From Lautropia sp. (GTDB lineage: Bacteria > Pseudomonadota > Gammaproteobacteria > Burkholderiales > Burkholderiaceae_E), in assembly GCA_030532425.1 (NCBI GenBank), contig JAUNLD010000003.1, positions 1-64,000 on the forward strand: a stretch of 64,000 nucleotides of DNA. Direction: 5' to 3'. The translations under genes were made by a program, and so were the position numbers. Below are positions 48,314 through 57,896 of this stretch, in pieces; the first letter of the stretch is position 1; every line of letters begins with the position of its first letter. Under the pieces are notes generated by a model. It saw only the letters and a program-made list of their open reading frames with translations. It was not told where the DNA came from and searched no databases.

Positions 48314-49575
48314 ACGCTGCCCGCCTCTGGCATGCCGCTCATCCGCTGTGGCTGTGCGCCTTCCGGCCCTTCTTCACCCTGACCCTGCTGGCCGGCATCG
48401 GCCTGCTCGGCCTGTGGCTGCTGTTCCTCGGTGCCGGCTGGCCCCTGCCGGCCGTACCCGGGGGTGCCGTCGTCTGGCATGTGCACGAGCTGTTGCTGGG
48501 GGTATCGCTGGCCGCGGTCGCCGGCTTCGCCCTGACCGCCGTCCCCGAATTCACCCACACTCCCGCCTACGACATCCGGCCGGTGCAGCAGCTGGTTGCC
48601 TGGTGGCTTCTGGGACGCCTGAGCTTCTGGCTGAGCGGCTGGTGGCCAGCACCGGCCCTGGCCGTGGCCGCCCTGGCCCATCTGGCCTTCATGCTGCAAC
48701 TGGGCGCGCTGCTGCTGCCGCGCCTGTGGCACGACCCCGGCCGCCGGCAACTGGGCTTTGCCTGGTCGATATTCGCCCTGTTCATCACCATTGCCGGTTT
48801 CTACATCGACGCGCTGCGCGATGAGGCGCCGATGCGCTGGCTGCATGCGATGCTGGGCGTGCTGATGGCCCTGATCGTGGTGGCGATGAGCCGGATCTCG
48901 ATGGCGATCGTCAACGATGCCATCGACATCCGGCGTCCGCAGCCGGGCGGCCCGCACGCAACCGAAGACGAGCGTGCCCCCTATCTGGCCCGGCCGCCAC
49001 GCCGGCATCTGGCCGTACTCTGCATCAGCCTGTTCACGGTGATGCACTGGCATGCGCCCGACAGCCCCGTCACCGGCTGGCTCGCGCTGGCCAGCGCGGC
49101 CGCCCTGCTCAACCTGCTCAACGACTGGCACGTCGGCCGGCCCCTGCTGCAGCGCTGGCCGCTGATGCTCTATGCCTGCTACGTGTTCATGGCCGCCGGC
49201 TATGGCCTGATCGGCTGGCTGCTGCTGTCCGGCCATGGCAGCACCAGCCCGGGCATCCACCTGCTGAGCACCGGTGCCCTCGGCCTGTCTGTCTACACCG
49301 TCATCGCCATCGCCGGCTACACCCACAGCGGCCTCGACAAGGACGGCCGCCGCTGGGTACCCATCGGCGCATTCCTGCTCGGCATCGCCGCCCTGGCCCG
49401 GGCATTCTCCCCCTGGTGGCCCGACAGCCCGTTGCTGCAGGGGGCCGGCCTGCTCTGGTGTGTCGCCTTCGGCCTGCAGGCCGTGCGGATGCTGCCCGTC
49501 TTCCTGCGCCCTCGTGCCGACGGGGCCGAAGGCTGCGCCGGCGTGGTCGGCCGCAACAGCAACCGTCCGGCCTGA
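48307..49575 (+). CDS. nnrS: NnrS family heme/copper membrane protein
   Basis: A 422-residue polytopic membrane protein of the NnrS family, with about 12 hydrophobic segments. The N-terminal WLCAFRPFFTLTLLAGI is the family start (PFRPFF-like), and WHVHELLLGVSLAAVAGFALTAVPEFT contains the conserved WHxHEx and His residues that may bind heme and copper. Later motifs are RISMAIVNDAIDIRRP, FTVMHWHAPDSP and YTHSGLDKD. NnrS helps cells cope with nitric oxide and RNS during denitrification, and in known cases is controlled by NO-sensing FNR-family regulators, in line with the box at 42892. It is the last gene of the cluster. Confidence 0.9.
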   Translation: MLNAARLWHAAHPLWLCAFRPFFTLTLLAGIGLLGLWLLFLGAGWPLPAVPGGAVVWHVHELLLGVSLAAVAGFALTAVPEFTHTPAYDIRPVQQLVAWWLLGRLSFWLSGWWPAPALAVAALAHLAFMLQLGALLLPRLWHDPGRRQLGFAWSIFALFITIAGFYIDALRDEAPMRWLHAMLGVLMALIVVAMSRISMAIVNDAIDIRRPQPGGPHATEDERAPYLARPPRRHLAVLCISLFTVMHWHAPDSPVTGWLALASAAALLNLLNDWHVGRPLLQRWPLMLYACYVFMAAGYGLIGWLLLSGHGSTSPGIHLLSTGALGLSVYTVIAIAGYTHSGLDKDGRRWVPIGAFLLGIAALARAFSPWWPDSPLLQGAGLLWCVAFGLQAVRMLPVFLRPRADGAEGCAGVVGRNSNRPA

Positions 49576-49968
49576 AAGGGCCCCACCAGCCTGAGGCCCG
49601 CCCTGACGCCCCCAGCCGCAGGCCAGTACCGGCTGACGCCGTCCGGCCAGCCCCCGCCGCCCCGACACGAGACCATGACCACCGGCCCCGCAGGGCACAC
49701 CGTTCGTCGGCCACCCCGGCCCGGCAGCGCCCTGCCACCTCCTTGCCGAGGCGCTCCAGGGGCCGATCCCCGCCATTGTTCCAACCACCAAGACAATATG
49801 TTCATGACAACGACTGTTCAGCCCGGATTGTCATCCTTATAATGCCCTCCGTAAACGAGCATGCCGTCATTCCCGGCGAAACGGACAACGCGCTCACCGC
49901 ACGGTTCATGCGCATGCCGTCTCCTGGGCACCTCGCCCGCCCTTCACCCCCATGAGGAACCTCCTTCC
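49576..49968. promoter_or_regulatory. Intergenic region with inverted repeat and -10 box before the nitroreductase gene
   Basis: About 390 bases with no gene. ATGACAA (49804-49810) and TTGTCAT (49828-49834) form a perfect 7-base inverted repeat with a 17-base spacer. A consensus TATAAT follows at 49838-49843. The repeat overlaps where a -35 box would sit, so it may be an operator for a stress or redox regulator. Confidence 0.5.
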
Positions 49969-50574
49969 ATGTCCTATCAGGATCTCAAGAAAGCGGCTGA
50001 AACCCGTCGCAGCATCTATGCCCTGACCAAGAACCTGCCCGTGCCTGCTGCCGAGGTCGTCTCGGTGGTCGAGCACGCCGTCAAGCACACGCCCTCGTCC
50101 TTCAACTCGCAGTCGACCCGCCTGATCGTACTGCTGGGTGCCGAGCACGAGAAACTCTGGCAACTGACCGAAAAGGCCCTGGCAGCCATCGTCCCGGCCG
50201 ACAAGTTCCAGCCGACCAAGGACAAGCTCGCCTCCTTCGCCGCCGGTGCCGGTACCGTGCTGTTCTTCGAGGACCAGAACGTCGTCAAGGGCCTGCAGGA
50301 GCAGTTCGCCGCCTACGCCGACAACTTCCCGATCTGGTCGGAGCACACCAGCGCCATGCACCAGTACGCCATCTGGACCGCCCTGGCCAGCCTGGGCGTC
50401 GGTGCCAGCCTGCAACACTACAACCCGGTCATCGACCAGGCCGTCGCCGACACCTGGAACGTGCCCGCCAACTGGAAACTGCGTGCCCAGCTGGTCTTCG
50501 GTGGCATCGGTGCACCGGCCGGCGAGAAGCAGTTCGCCCCGGTGGCCGACCGCCTGAAGGTCTACGGCGCCTGA
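49969..50574 (+). CDS. Nitroreductase family protein (HBN1/Frm2-like)
   Basis: A 201-residue FMN oxidoreductase of the nitroreductase superfamily, subgroup HBN1/YdgI. AETRRSIYALTKNLP gives the FMN-phosphate-binding Arg pair, TPSSFNSQSTRLIVL is the active-site loop, and SEHTSAMHQYAIWTALASLGVGASLQHY matches the dimer helix. The C-terminus is GAPAGEKQFAPVADRLKVYG. Members reduce nitroaromatics or quinones; some respond to fatty acids or oxidative stress. The ATG at 49969 has no strong upstream ribosome site except GAGG at 49954-49957. Its expression may depend on the inverted repeat at 49804-49834. Confidence 0.88.
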   Translation: MSYQDLKKAAETRRSIYALTKNLPVPAAEVVSVVEHAVKHTPSSFNSQSTRLIVLLGAEHEKLWQLTEKALAAIVPADKFQPTKDKLASFAAGAGTVLFFEDQNVVKGLQEQFAAYADNFPIWSEHTSAMHQYAIWTALASLGVGASLQHYNPVIDQAVADTWNVPANWKLRAQLVFGGIGAPAGEKQFAPVADRLKVYGA

Positions 50575-50635
50575 TCGCCCTCATCCCTGCCCCCTCACGC
50601 ATGGCCTGAGTACACTCAGGCCATCTGGCGGCACC

Positions 50636-50668
50636 GCAATCGCCCCCGGCCCTACCGGGGGCGATTGC
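50636..50668. terminator. Strong bidirectional hairpin between convergent genes
   Basis: GCAATCGCCCCCGG (50636-50649) pairs perfectly with CCGGGGGCGATTGC (50655-50668), a 14-bp stem with a five-base loop. It lies between the nitroreductase and MFS genes. A shorter hairpin GGCCTGAG/CTCAGGCC (50603-50622) precedes it. No T-run follows either. Confidence 0.6.
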
Positions 50669-50707
50669 CATCCGGGATCATCGCTGCCGGCCGCGCCCCT
50701 CAGGCCC

Positions 50708-51862
50708 TCAGAACTTCAGGAAACGGCCCGCAACCGCCACGGCTGCCATCAGCACCGCCACCATCAGCAGCGCGATCACCAGGCTGCTGTGATGCGCCAC
50801 GAAGCCGATGCCGGCCGGCCCGGCCAGCACACCGGCATAGCCGAGCGTCGACATCGCCGGCACCGCCACCTGCTGCGGCATCGTCGTCTGACGGCCCACC
50901 GCCGTGAACAGCACCGGCACGATGTTCGAGCAGCCCAGCCCCACCAGGCCGAAACCGAACAGCGCCACCCACCAGGAGGGCACCAGCGTCGCCAGCACGA
51001 TGCCGGAGGCAGCCAGCGCCCCCCCGATGATCACCACCCAGGTGCGCCCGAGCCGCTCGACGACCTGATCGCCAGTCAGCCGGCCAATCGTCATCGCCAC
51101 CGAAAAACAGGCAAAGCCGATCCCCGACTGTTCGACACCGAAGCCATGTGCCTGGGTCAGCAGCACGCCGCTCCAGTCCAGCATCGCCCCTTCCGACAGG
51201 AAGACGATGAAACACAGGATGCCCAGAAACAGCACCACGCCACGCGGCACCGCAAAGGGCGGCCCCTCGGCCGGATTGCCATGATCGAGGGAATGGCGCA
51301 AACCCGGTATCAGCAGGCCGACCGCCACGGCACCCAGCAGCAGGATCGTCTGCCATGCGGGAACACCCCCACTCATGATGGCGCTGGCCAGGGCAGCACC
51401 GAGGATCCCGCCCATGCTGTAGAAACCATGGAAACCGGACATCAGCGCTTGTCCACTGTCACGCTCGACGATGATCGCCTGGATGTTCATCACGCTGTCG
51501 AAAAGGCCGATGGCCGCGCCGAACACGAACAGGGCGATGGCCAGCGGCAGGATCGATGAAGCCATGGCCAGGGCCGGCAGCATCAGGCACATCACCAGAC
51601 CGCAGACCATCAGCACGCGGCGGCACCCATAGCGGGTGCTGAGCATCCCCGAAGTCGGCATCGCCAGAATCGAGCCGATCCCCAGACACAACAGCACCAG
51701 CCCCAGCTGGCCCTCGTCGAGGCCCGTGCGTGCCTTGGCATCGGGCACCAGCGCCGCCCAGGCCGCCGTGGCCAGCCCGGCCACCAGAAACAGGAAACGG
51801 GTGGCCCCCTGCCGGCGGCGCCCCACTGCGACAGCTGTCACATCGGCCTTACTCTGCTGCAT
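50708..51862 (-). CDS. MFS transporter (YbjJ-like)
   Basis: A 384-residue major facilitator superfamily protein with 12 predicted membrane segments. The loop 2-3 motif appears as GMLSTRYGCRRVLM, and the N-terminal region has the PDAKARTGLDEGQLGLVLLCLGIG stretch seen in YbjJ-type transporters. It probably exports or imports small hydrophobic compounds or sugars; the substrate is unknown. The ATG at 51862 is divergent from the Bcr/CflA-type gene with about 330 bases between them. Confidence 0.82.
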   Translation of the reverse strand: MQQSKADVTAVAVGRRRQGATRFLFLVAGLATAAWAALVPDAKARTGLDEGQLGLVLLCLGIGSILAMPTSGMLSTRYGCRRVLMVCGLVMCLMLPALAMASSILPLAIALFVFGAAIGLFDSVMNIQAIIVERDSGQALMSGFHGFYSMGGILGAALASAIMSGGVPAWQTILLLGAVAVGLLIPGLRHSLDHGNPAEGPPFAVPRGVVLFLGILCFIVFLSEGAMLDWSGVLLTQAHGFGVEQSGIGFACFSVAMTIGRLTGDQVVERLGRTWVVIIGGALAASGIVLATLVPSWWVALFGFGLVGLGCSNIVPVLFTAVGRQTTMPQQVAVPAMSTLGYAGVLAGPAGIGFVAHHSSLVIALLMVAVLMAAVAVAGRFLKF

Positions 51863-52193
51863 CGAAAATATCCCGCATGTTCTGCATCATCACAAGACCG
51901 GGATTCTTGAGCAGCCGCAGCAACATCGGCAAGTCTCACTGTCGCGAGGCCGGCACGCCCCAGGCGGCAGCACCTGCACAGCAGCCCCGGCGGGAGAAAC
52001 GCCTCCCTTCCGGCAGGGCCAGCCGGCATCAGGCGCCGCCCGGATATGCGAAAATCAGCGATTATTGCCGTACCGTATGCGCCCCCTGCCGCCCAGCCGT
52101 GCCAGGCAGCCCGCCCTGACAAGCCGCCTAATGACATGCGATGGGGCAACAGCCGAGGCGGCCCTGTCCTGCCCTTCTCCGTTACCACGCATC
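51863..52193. other. Intergenic region between two divergent MFS genes
   Basis: About 330 bases without a recognised gene. It must carry both promoters; no clear -35/-10 pair or operator is visible by eye. A few inverted stretches are short and probably by chance. Confidence 0.4.
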
Positions 52194-53438
52194 ATGTTCA
52201 AGAACACCGGCATCACCCTCGTCCTGGCGATGCTGACCATGGTCGGTGCCCTCGGCATCGACGCCTATCTGCCCTCCTTCCCGGCCATCATCACCGACCT
52301 GCAGATCACGCCACTTGAAATGCAGCAGACGCTCAGCGTCTACATTGCCATGATGGCGATCACCGTCCTCTTTGCCGGCACGCTCTCGGATGCACTGGGT
52401 CGCCGTCCGGTGATGCTGGGCGCCATGCTGCTGTTCGGCGCCGCCTCAGTGCTGGCCGTCTTTGCCGACAGCCTGACGATGCTGCTGCTGGCACGCGCGC
52501 TGCAGGGGGTCGGTGCCGGCATCAGCATGGTGCTGTCACGCACCGTGGTCCAGGACCGCTTCGCCGGTGCCGAGGCACAGCGGGTGATGGCTCTCATCAC
52601 GATGGTCTTCAGCATCGCCCCTTCGGTCGCTCCGGTCATCGGTGGCTGGTTGCAGCAGGCCTTCGGCTGGCACTCGGTCTTCATCCTGATGGCTGCCTAT
52701 GCCCTGCTGCTGTGGCTGCTGTGCCACCGGGGCATGCCCGAGACGCTGCCACCGGCGCAACGCACGCCAATGCGCCTGGGTGCGATTTTCGGCAATTACG
52801 GGCTGGCCCTGCGCACACCCCGCTTCGTGCTGATGGTGCTGGCCATCGGTCTGATCTTCACCGGCATCGCCCTCTACATCAGTTCGGCCTCGGCCTACCT
52901 GATCGGCATTCTCGGTCTGAAGGAAACCGATTTCGGCTGGATGTTCATCCCACTGACGATCGGCATGCTGGCCGGCGCCAGCATCGCCCGCCGCCTGGCA
53001 CGCAAGGTGTCGCCTCAGCGGTTGACGGCCCTGGGGTTCACGCTGGTGCTGCTGGCCTGTATCAGCAGCGTCCTCTACACCCGGCTGGCCACCCCGACCG
53101 TTCCCTGGGCGGTGCTGCCCCTGGGCCTGTACTCGCTGGGCATGAGCATCGCCCTGCCGGGCATGACCGTGGCGGCCCTGAGCATCTTTCCGCAGATGCG
53201 GGGCCTGGCTGCCTCGCTGCAGAGTTTCGTGCAAATGGGCTTTTTCTCGCTGGTCTCGGCTTTCATCGCCCCGCACGTCTTTCACAGTGCCGAGGCGCTG
53301 GCCTGGACCCATCTGGCAGGAGTCAGCCTCGGGGTCGTGCTCTGGGTGCTCGGCAGCCGGATGGCCCCACCAGCCGCCACGCCCGCAGGCATGGGTCCGC
53401 AGCTTGCCCCCGACATGAAAAAACCCGCCGCCCGGTAA
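52194..53438 (+). CDS. Bcr/CflA-family multidrug efflux MFS transporter
   Basis: A 414-residue drug:H+ antiporter (DHA1) of the Bcr/CflA type. MLTMVGALGIDAYLPSFPAI in helix 1 and the motif A loop GTLSDALGRRPVML are typical. RALQGVGAGISMVLSRTVVQDRF gives the motif C-like and Bcr-specific region. Twelve membrane helices are seen. The substrate range of the family includes bicyclomycin, sulfonamides and chloramphenicol-like drugs. The ATG at 52194 (MFKNTGIT) is preferred for a normal N-terminus. Its stop codon lies inside the stem of the terminator that ends the leftward efe operon. Confidence 0.88.
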   Translation: MFKNTGITLVLAMLTMVGALGIDAYLPSFPAIITDLQITPLEMQQTLSVYIAMMAITVLFAGTLSDALGRRPVMLGAMLLFGAASVLAVFADSLTMLLLARALQGVGAGISMVLSRTVVQDRFAGAEAQRVMALITMVFSIAPSVAPVIGGWLQQAFGWHSVFILMAAYALLLWLLCHRGMPETLPPAQRTPMRLGAIFGNYGLALRTPRFVLMVLAIGLIFTGIALYISSASAYLIGILGLKETDFGWMFIPLTIGMLAGASIARRLARKVSPQRLTALGFTLVLLACISSVLYTRLATPTVPWAVLPLGLYSLGMSIALPGMTVAALSIFPQMRGLAASLQSFVQMGFFSLVSAFIAPHVFHSAEALAWTHLAGVSLGVVLWVLGSRMAPPAATPAGMGPQLAPDMKKPAAR

Positions 53439-53450
53439 AGGGTCGGCGGG
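53418..53450 (-). terminator. Intrinsic terminator of the efe operon
   Basis: On the minus strand CCCGCCG (53450-53444) and CGGCGGG (53430-53424) form the stem, followed by six T (53423-53418). It overlaps the end of the convergent Bcr/CflA gene. Confidence 0.75.
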
Positions 53451-53511
53451 CCGGAATCACGGTACCCGCCCGGCATCACCATGGCCGACGCCGGGTACCG
53501 CAGGGAGCCAG

Positions 53512-54342
53512 TCAGTTCAGGCCCAGCATGCCACGCAGCTGGGACAGGTCCTCGGCCAGCGTGTTGACACGTGCCGACAGCACCTTGCGGTCCAGATCCG
53601 TCAGCTTCTCGTACGACACGAAGCCACCATCCTTGCTCTTGTACTTCTTGAGGGTGTCAAAGACGACATTGAAGTTCTTGTCGGTCTTCTTCAGGAAGGC
53701 CGGGTCTTCCTTCTCGATCAGCGGGCGCAGCAGCTCGACGATCTTGTAGGCGCCTTCAAAATTGGCCTGGAAGTCCCACAGGTCGGTGTGGCTGTAGCGA
53801 TCCTCCTCACCCGAGATCTTGGTGGCCGCCACCTCTTCCATCAGCACGGCGGCCCCGCCCACCACCTTTTCGGGCGGGAAGGTCAGCTCGGTCAGGCGCT
53901 TCTGCAGCTCGACCACGTTGGCTTCGAGCTTGTCGGCGTATTCCTGCACCTCTTTCGTGCTCTTTTGCTCCCACAGCGCGTACTCGATCCGGTGAAAACC
54001 GCCAAACTCGGGATCCTGCTCGCGCTTCTCATGGTCATCGGCCCGCGAGTCGATGGCGGCGTCCAGATCGCTGAACAGCTCGGCCACCGGCTCGACCCGC
54101 TCGTAATAGACCCGGGTCGGTGCGAACAGCTTCTTGGCCTTCTCGACGTCACCAGCCTTGACCGCAGCCACGAAGGCCCTGGTTTCGGTGACCAGCTGAT
54201 CGACATTCTCGTTGACGTAGATCTTGTATTCGGCGATGGGGCCGACCAGCTCGGACGGTGACACGGCGGCCTGGGCACCCAGGGTGCCAAAAGCGGCTGC
54301 GTTGGCCAGCAGCAGGGTGATAAGACGACGGCGAATGGTCAT
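53512..54342 (-). CDS. EfeM/EfeO-like imelysin (M75) periplasmic protein
   Basis: A 276-residue M75 (imelysin/EfeO C-domain) protein, without the cupredoxin domain. A Sec signal peptide covers residues 1-26 (to AQAAVSP). [14 protein letters not shown] holds the HxxE metal motif near residue 117. [27 protein letters not shown] is the second conserved block. It is the fourth gene of the efe operon, 48 bases after efeB. EfeM-type proteins may deliver ferrous or ferric iron to EfeU or keep a periplasmic iron pool. Together with EfeO the operon encodes two M75 domains. Confidence 0.88.
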   Translation of the reverse strand: MTIRRRLITLLLANAAAFGTLGAQAAVSPSELVGPIAEYKIYVNENVDQLVTETRAFVAAVKAGDVEKAKKLFAPTRVYYERVEPVAELFSDLDAAIDSRADDHEKREQDPEFGGFHRIEYALWEQKSTKEVQEYADKLEANVVELQKRLTELTFPPEKVVGGAAVLMEEVAATKISGEEDRYSHTDLWDFQANFEGAYKIVELLRPLIEKEDPAFLKKTDKNFNVVFDTLKKYKSKDGGFVSYEKLTDLDRKVLSARVNTLAEDLSQLRGMLGLN

Positions 54343-54390
54343 GGGAACTCTCTCCTTTGATGCGCTTTGCTGATGTGATGGACGAAAACA

Positions 54391-55770
54391 TCAACCCGGG
54401 CGGGCGGTGGCGGCCAGCAGGCCGCTGGCCAGCCAGTCCTGCGGATGGCGGATGCCGGGCAAGGTATAGAAATACCCGCCGCCGATCGGCTTGATGTATT
54501 CCTCCAGGGGCTCACCGTCCAGGCGCTTCTGGACGGTGATGAAGCCTTTTTCAAGGTTGGCCTGATAACAGATGAACAGCAGCCCCATCTCCAGCTGACC
54601 CGATTTGGTAACGCCGTTGGAGTAATTGAAGGGGCGGCGCAGGATCAGGTTCTCTTCGCTTTGCGGCGTGCGCGGATTGGCCAGCCGGATGTGGGAATCG
54701 AGCGGCGTCTTCGCGCCGTCAGGATCCTTGGCATAGTCGGGCACGTCGAACTCGCTCTTGCCGCCATCCAGCGGCAGGCCATCATCCTTGGTGCGGCCAA
54801 AGATCGCTTCCTGCTCCTGCAGCGGCGTGCGGTCCCAGCGCTCGACAAAGTTGCGGATGATGCGCACCGCCTGATAGGTGCCGCCCGCGGCCCAGGCCGG
54901 TTCACCGGGCTGCCCATCCACCCACACCACACGCTTCATCAGCGCGGCATCGGCCGAGTCGGGATTGGCCGAACCATCACGGAAGCCGAGGAAGTTGCGG
55001 GCACTTTCGGGTTGCTGGCCGGGGCGTGCCGGAATCGGCGGCACGTTGCCCTCCTGCTTCCAGTGCAGCACCAGCAGGTCGGGCAGGTTCTTGATGATGT
55101 CGCGCAGCGCGTTGTTGATGGTGTCCGGCGTGTTGGCGCAGAACTGGATCGACAGGTCGCCATGGCACAGGGCCGGATCGAGCGCATCATTGACGAAGGC
55201 GGTCATCCGCTGCAGGTGGCGTGGCTTGTGCGCTGCCAGACCATAGCGCCCGTCAAAAAGCGAAGCCCCCACCGACACGGTGATGGTCAGGGCATCGGGC
55301 TGGACCACGGGCCCCAGCAGACCCGAACTTGCCGGCGGAAGCCTGGGATCCCGCTGCTCTTCCCTGCCCCCCTGCGTGAGGAAGGCGATGCGCCTGGTCA
55401 GGGTGCGAAACAGCCGTTCCAGCTCGTCGCGGTCATCGGCCAGCACGAAGAAAGAGGCCACCAGGCCGGCATTGGGGCGCGGCGTGGTGATGCCAGCCTG
55501 ATGCACGCCCAGATAAGGCACGCGCTGCTGGAAGGTGGTGCTGGTGTTGGCATCCGTCACCAGCTTGTCTGTGCCTCCTGCCCCATCGGCATGGCCATTG
55601 AGCGGCCCTGCCGTCTTCAACGGGCTGCAGGCAGCACTGGCCAGGCTGGCGCCCGCTGCCGCGCCCACGGCCCCCAGCAGGCGACGGCGAACCGTCGACA
55701 CACGCAGAGGCACGGCTGATGCGTCTCCCCCCTGCCTTTCAGACCGCTTGGAATGATCGTTCTTGTTCAT
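54391..55770 (-). CDS. efeB: Deferrochelatase/peroxidase EfeB (Dyp-type)
   Basis: A 459-residue Tat-exported DyP-type heme peroxidase. The Tat signal includes [21 protein letters not shown] near residues 25-45. The GXXDG motif is [12 protein letters not shown], and the proximal His is in [10 protein letters not shown]. The heme-side Arg follows in that block. EfeB oxidises ferrous iron for uptake or extracts iron from heme. The ATG at 55770 is chosen for the Tat signal. It lies between efeO and the efeM-like gene in the leftward operon. Confidence 0.93.
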   Translation of the reverse strand: MNKNDHSKRSERQGGDASAVPLRVSTVRRRLLGAVGAAAGASLASAACSPLKTAGPLNGHADGAGGTDKLVTDANTSTTFQQRVPYLGVHQAGITTPRPNAGLVASFFVLADDRDELERLFRTLTRRIAFLTQGGREEQRDPRLPPASSGLLGPVVQPDALTITVSVGASLFDGRYGLAAHKPRHLQRMTAFVNDALDPALCHGDLSIQFCANTPDTINNALRDIIKNLPDLLVLHWKQEGNVPPIPARPGQQPESARNFLGFRDGSANPDSADAALMKRVVWVDGQPGEPAWAAGGTYQAVRIIRNFVERWDRTPLQEQEAIFGRTKDDGLPLDGGKSEFDVPDYAKDPDGAKTPLDSHIRLANPRTPQSEENLILRRPFNYSNGVTKSGQLEMGLLFICYQANLEKGFITVQKRLDGEPLEEYIKPIGGGYFYTLPGIRHPQDWLASGLLAATARPG

Positions 55771-55808
55771 GATGATTGCTGATGATGGGAATACGGGGCA
55801 CCCGTGCC

Positions 55809-56993
55809 TCACTCCAGACCCAGTGCCGCGTTGGCCTGGTCCAGCGTGTCGGCCAGCGCCTGCATCGGCTTGGCGATGGCCTTGCGCCGAGACTCGTCCA
55901 GGGCAACAGGCTTGAAGCCTTCACCTTCACGGTAGGGCTCAAGCGCTGCCGAGAACGCATCAAAACCCTGCGTCACCTGCTGCGCCAGGGCCGGTGCAGC
56001 TTTTTGCAGCAGCGGCTGCAACAGCCCGGCCAGCTTGCGCGTACCTTCCAGCGTGCCTTGCAGGTCGGCGGCATCGGCGTGGCTGTAGCTTTGCTCCCCA
56101 CCGGCGGGCAGGTTGTCGGCGGTGCGCCGCAACAGCTTGCCGGCCGCCGCAGCCAGCCGCTCGGGCGGGATCTCCAGGCTGCGCAGGCGGGTGCGCAGGG
56201 CATCGAGATCGGCCATCAGCTGTCGGGTCACCGGCGCCAGGGCCTTCAGATCCCCCTGCCCGGGTCCGAACAGCCCGTACTCGATGCGATGAAAACCGGT
56301 GAAGGCCGGATCGGCCTCACGCTTGTCGAAATAGGCGGCCCGCCCATTGAGGCGCTGATCCAGGTCGGCATACAGGTCGGCGGTGGGCTCGATGCGCTTG
56401 TAGGCCTGGTGGGCCGGCACGTACAGCGCCTGGGCCTTCGCGCGATCACCGGCCGCGATGGCATCCACCAGCGCCTGGGCGGCCTTGTGCAGCGCATTGG
56501 CCTGCACGACCAGATAGACGCGGTATTCGGCCAGTGGTCCGATGAAGGCTGTGGCCGGCGGGCGGGCTGCCTCGGCATCCGAATCGGCCGAGGCCGTGAC
56601 ATGCAGCTTGCCACGCGGATTGCTCAGCAGGCCGCAGGTGATGTCGTATTCACCCGGTCGCAGCTTCACCGTCATCCGCGACGAAAAGCCGGGAGCGATG
56701 TTCTCGCGCTCCTCGACGACCATCACGCCATCGAGGATTTCCCACTCCAGCGCCCGGTCGGACTTGTTGACGATGGTGAAGGTGGTGCGCCCGGCAGGCA
56801 CCGTGATGTCGTTGGGTTTGCAGACCCGGTCCTCGATGGTCACGGTGATGGCACCATCGCTGGCCACCTGCCGCTGCGCCTTGTTGGAGGCATACCAGAA
56901 GGCCGCCAGGCCCGCCACCACCAGCAGGGCCGAGCCGGCAACGGCCAGTTTCAGGCCGGATGAAGATTGGGGTTTGGATTCGGGTTCAGCCAT
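55809..56993 (-). CDS. efeO: Ferrous iron uptake protein EfeO
   Basis: A 394-residue EfeO with an N-terminal membrane anchor ([20 protein letters not shown]). A cupredoxin domain lies at about 45-135 ([36 protein letters not shown]), and an M75 domain at about 150-394 with [15 protein letters not shown] (HxxE). The protein should bind iron and perhaps copper in the periplasm and pass ferric iron to EfeU. It keeps both cysteines of the cupredoxin site (CKPND and ITCGL). It begins 36 bases after the efeU stop. Confidence 0.93.
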   Translation of the reverse strand: MAEPESKPQSSSGLKLAVAGSALLVVAGLAAFWYASNKAQRQVASDGAITVTIEDRVCKPNDITVPAGRTTFTIVNKSDRALEWEILDGVMVVEERENIAPGFSSRMTVKLRPGEYDITCGLLSNPRGKLHVTASADSDAEAARPPATAFIGPLAEYRVYLVVQANALHKAAQALVDAIAAGDRAKAQALYVPAHQAYKRIEPTADLYADLDQRLNGRAAYFDKREADPAFTGFHRIEYGLFGPGQGDLKALAPVTRQLMADLDALRTRLRSLEIPPERLAAAAGKLLRRTADNLPAGGEQSYSHADAADLQGTLEGTRKLAGLLQPLLQKAAPALAQQVTQGFDAFSAALEPYREGEGFKPVALDESRRKAIAKPMQALADTLDQANAALGLE

Positions 56994-57029
56994 CGTTGGA
57001 AACCTGAAATCAGCCTTCGCGGGAAGGCA

Positions 57030-57848
57030 TCAGCGCGCCGCTGCCACCGGCATCGGACGAAGGAAAAGAAAGAGCGTCACGGCCAGAAACAGCACGTAAA
57101 CGATGAGCTCACCCAGCACCGGAGCCGCCTGATAGCCAAGCAGCCCCGAGAGCACCGCTCCCAGCGGACTGTCCATCGGCAGCGTCTCGCTCAGGTCGAC
57201 GACCACCTGCTGGGCCCGGTTCCAGAGGCCCGCCTCGTGAAACTTGCGCAGCACACCCGCAGCCAGCCCGGCGGCCACCAGCAGGATGAAGACACCGGTG
57301 AAGCGGAAGAAACGGCGCAGGTCGAGCCGCACGCCCCCGGAATAAAGCCCGTAACCGACGGCCACCGATACGGCGATGCCCGCCAGCGCCCCCACCGGGG
57401 CCTCCCAGCCGCGGCTTTGCTGAAAGATGGCCAGCAGGAAGAAAACCGACTCCAGCCCTTCACGGGCCACGGCCAGAAAGACCATGCCGATCAGGGCCCA
57501 GCCCCGGGCTCGGCCGCCGTCCAGGGCGCTCTGCACCGAAGCCTGCAGCTCGCCCTTGATGCTGCGCGCACTCTTGCGCATCCAGAAGACCATCGACGTC
57601 AGCATCACCACGGCGATCAGGCCGACGATGCCCTCGAACAGCTCCTGCTCCTTCTGCGGAAACTCGGCCGCCATCAGCTGCAGGCCCGCACCGGCAAAGA
57701 GCGACAGCGCAGCCGCCAGCAGCACCCCCACCCAGACCGCCGGCATCAGATCCCCGCGCCCGGTCTGCTTCAGATAGCTGGCGACGATGCCGACGATGAG
57801 TGCGGCTTCGATGCCCTCGCGGAGCATGATGAGAAAGGGAACGAGCAT
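57030..57848 (-). CDS. efeU: Ferrous iron permease EfeU (FTR1 family)
   Basis: A 272-residue oxidase-dependent iron transporter with seven membrane segments. Two REGxE iron-binding motifs are present: REGIEAALIVGI (near residue 9) and AREGLESVFFL (near 139). The start at 57848 gives MLVPFLIMLREGIE, the family's normal N-terminus; an upstream open stretch runs into the Fur-box region. It is the first gene of the leftward efe operon, and a Fur box lies 30 bases upstream. Confidence 0.95.
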   Translation of the reverse strand: MLVPFLIMLREGIEAALIVGIVASYLKQTGRGDLMPAVWVGVLLAAALSLFAGAGLQLMAAEFPQKEQELFEGIVGLIAVVMLTSMVFWMRKSARSIKGELQASVQSALDGGRARGWALIGMVFLAVAREGLESVFFLLAIFQQSRGWEAPVGALAGIAVSVAVGYGLYSGGVRLDLRRFFRFTGVFILLVAAGLAAGVLRKFHEAGLWNRAQQVVVDLSETLPMDSPLGAVLSGLLGYQAAPVLGELIVYVLFLAVTLFLFLRPMPVAAAR

Positions 57849-57877
57849 CAGACGTGTTTCATGTCGATCATCATGTC

Positions 57878-57893
57878 GATAATGATAATCATC
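57878..57893. promoter_or_regulatory. Fur box upstream of efeU
   Basis: GATAATGATAATCATC matches the Fur consensus GATAATGATAATCATT at 15 of 16 positions. It lies 30 bases before the efeU start and should repress the operon when iron is sufficient. Confidence 0.88.
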
Positions 57894-57896
57894 GGC

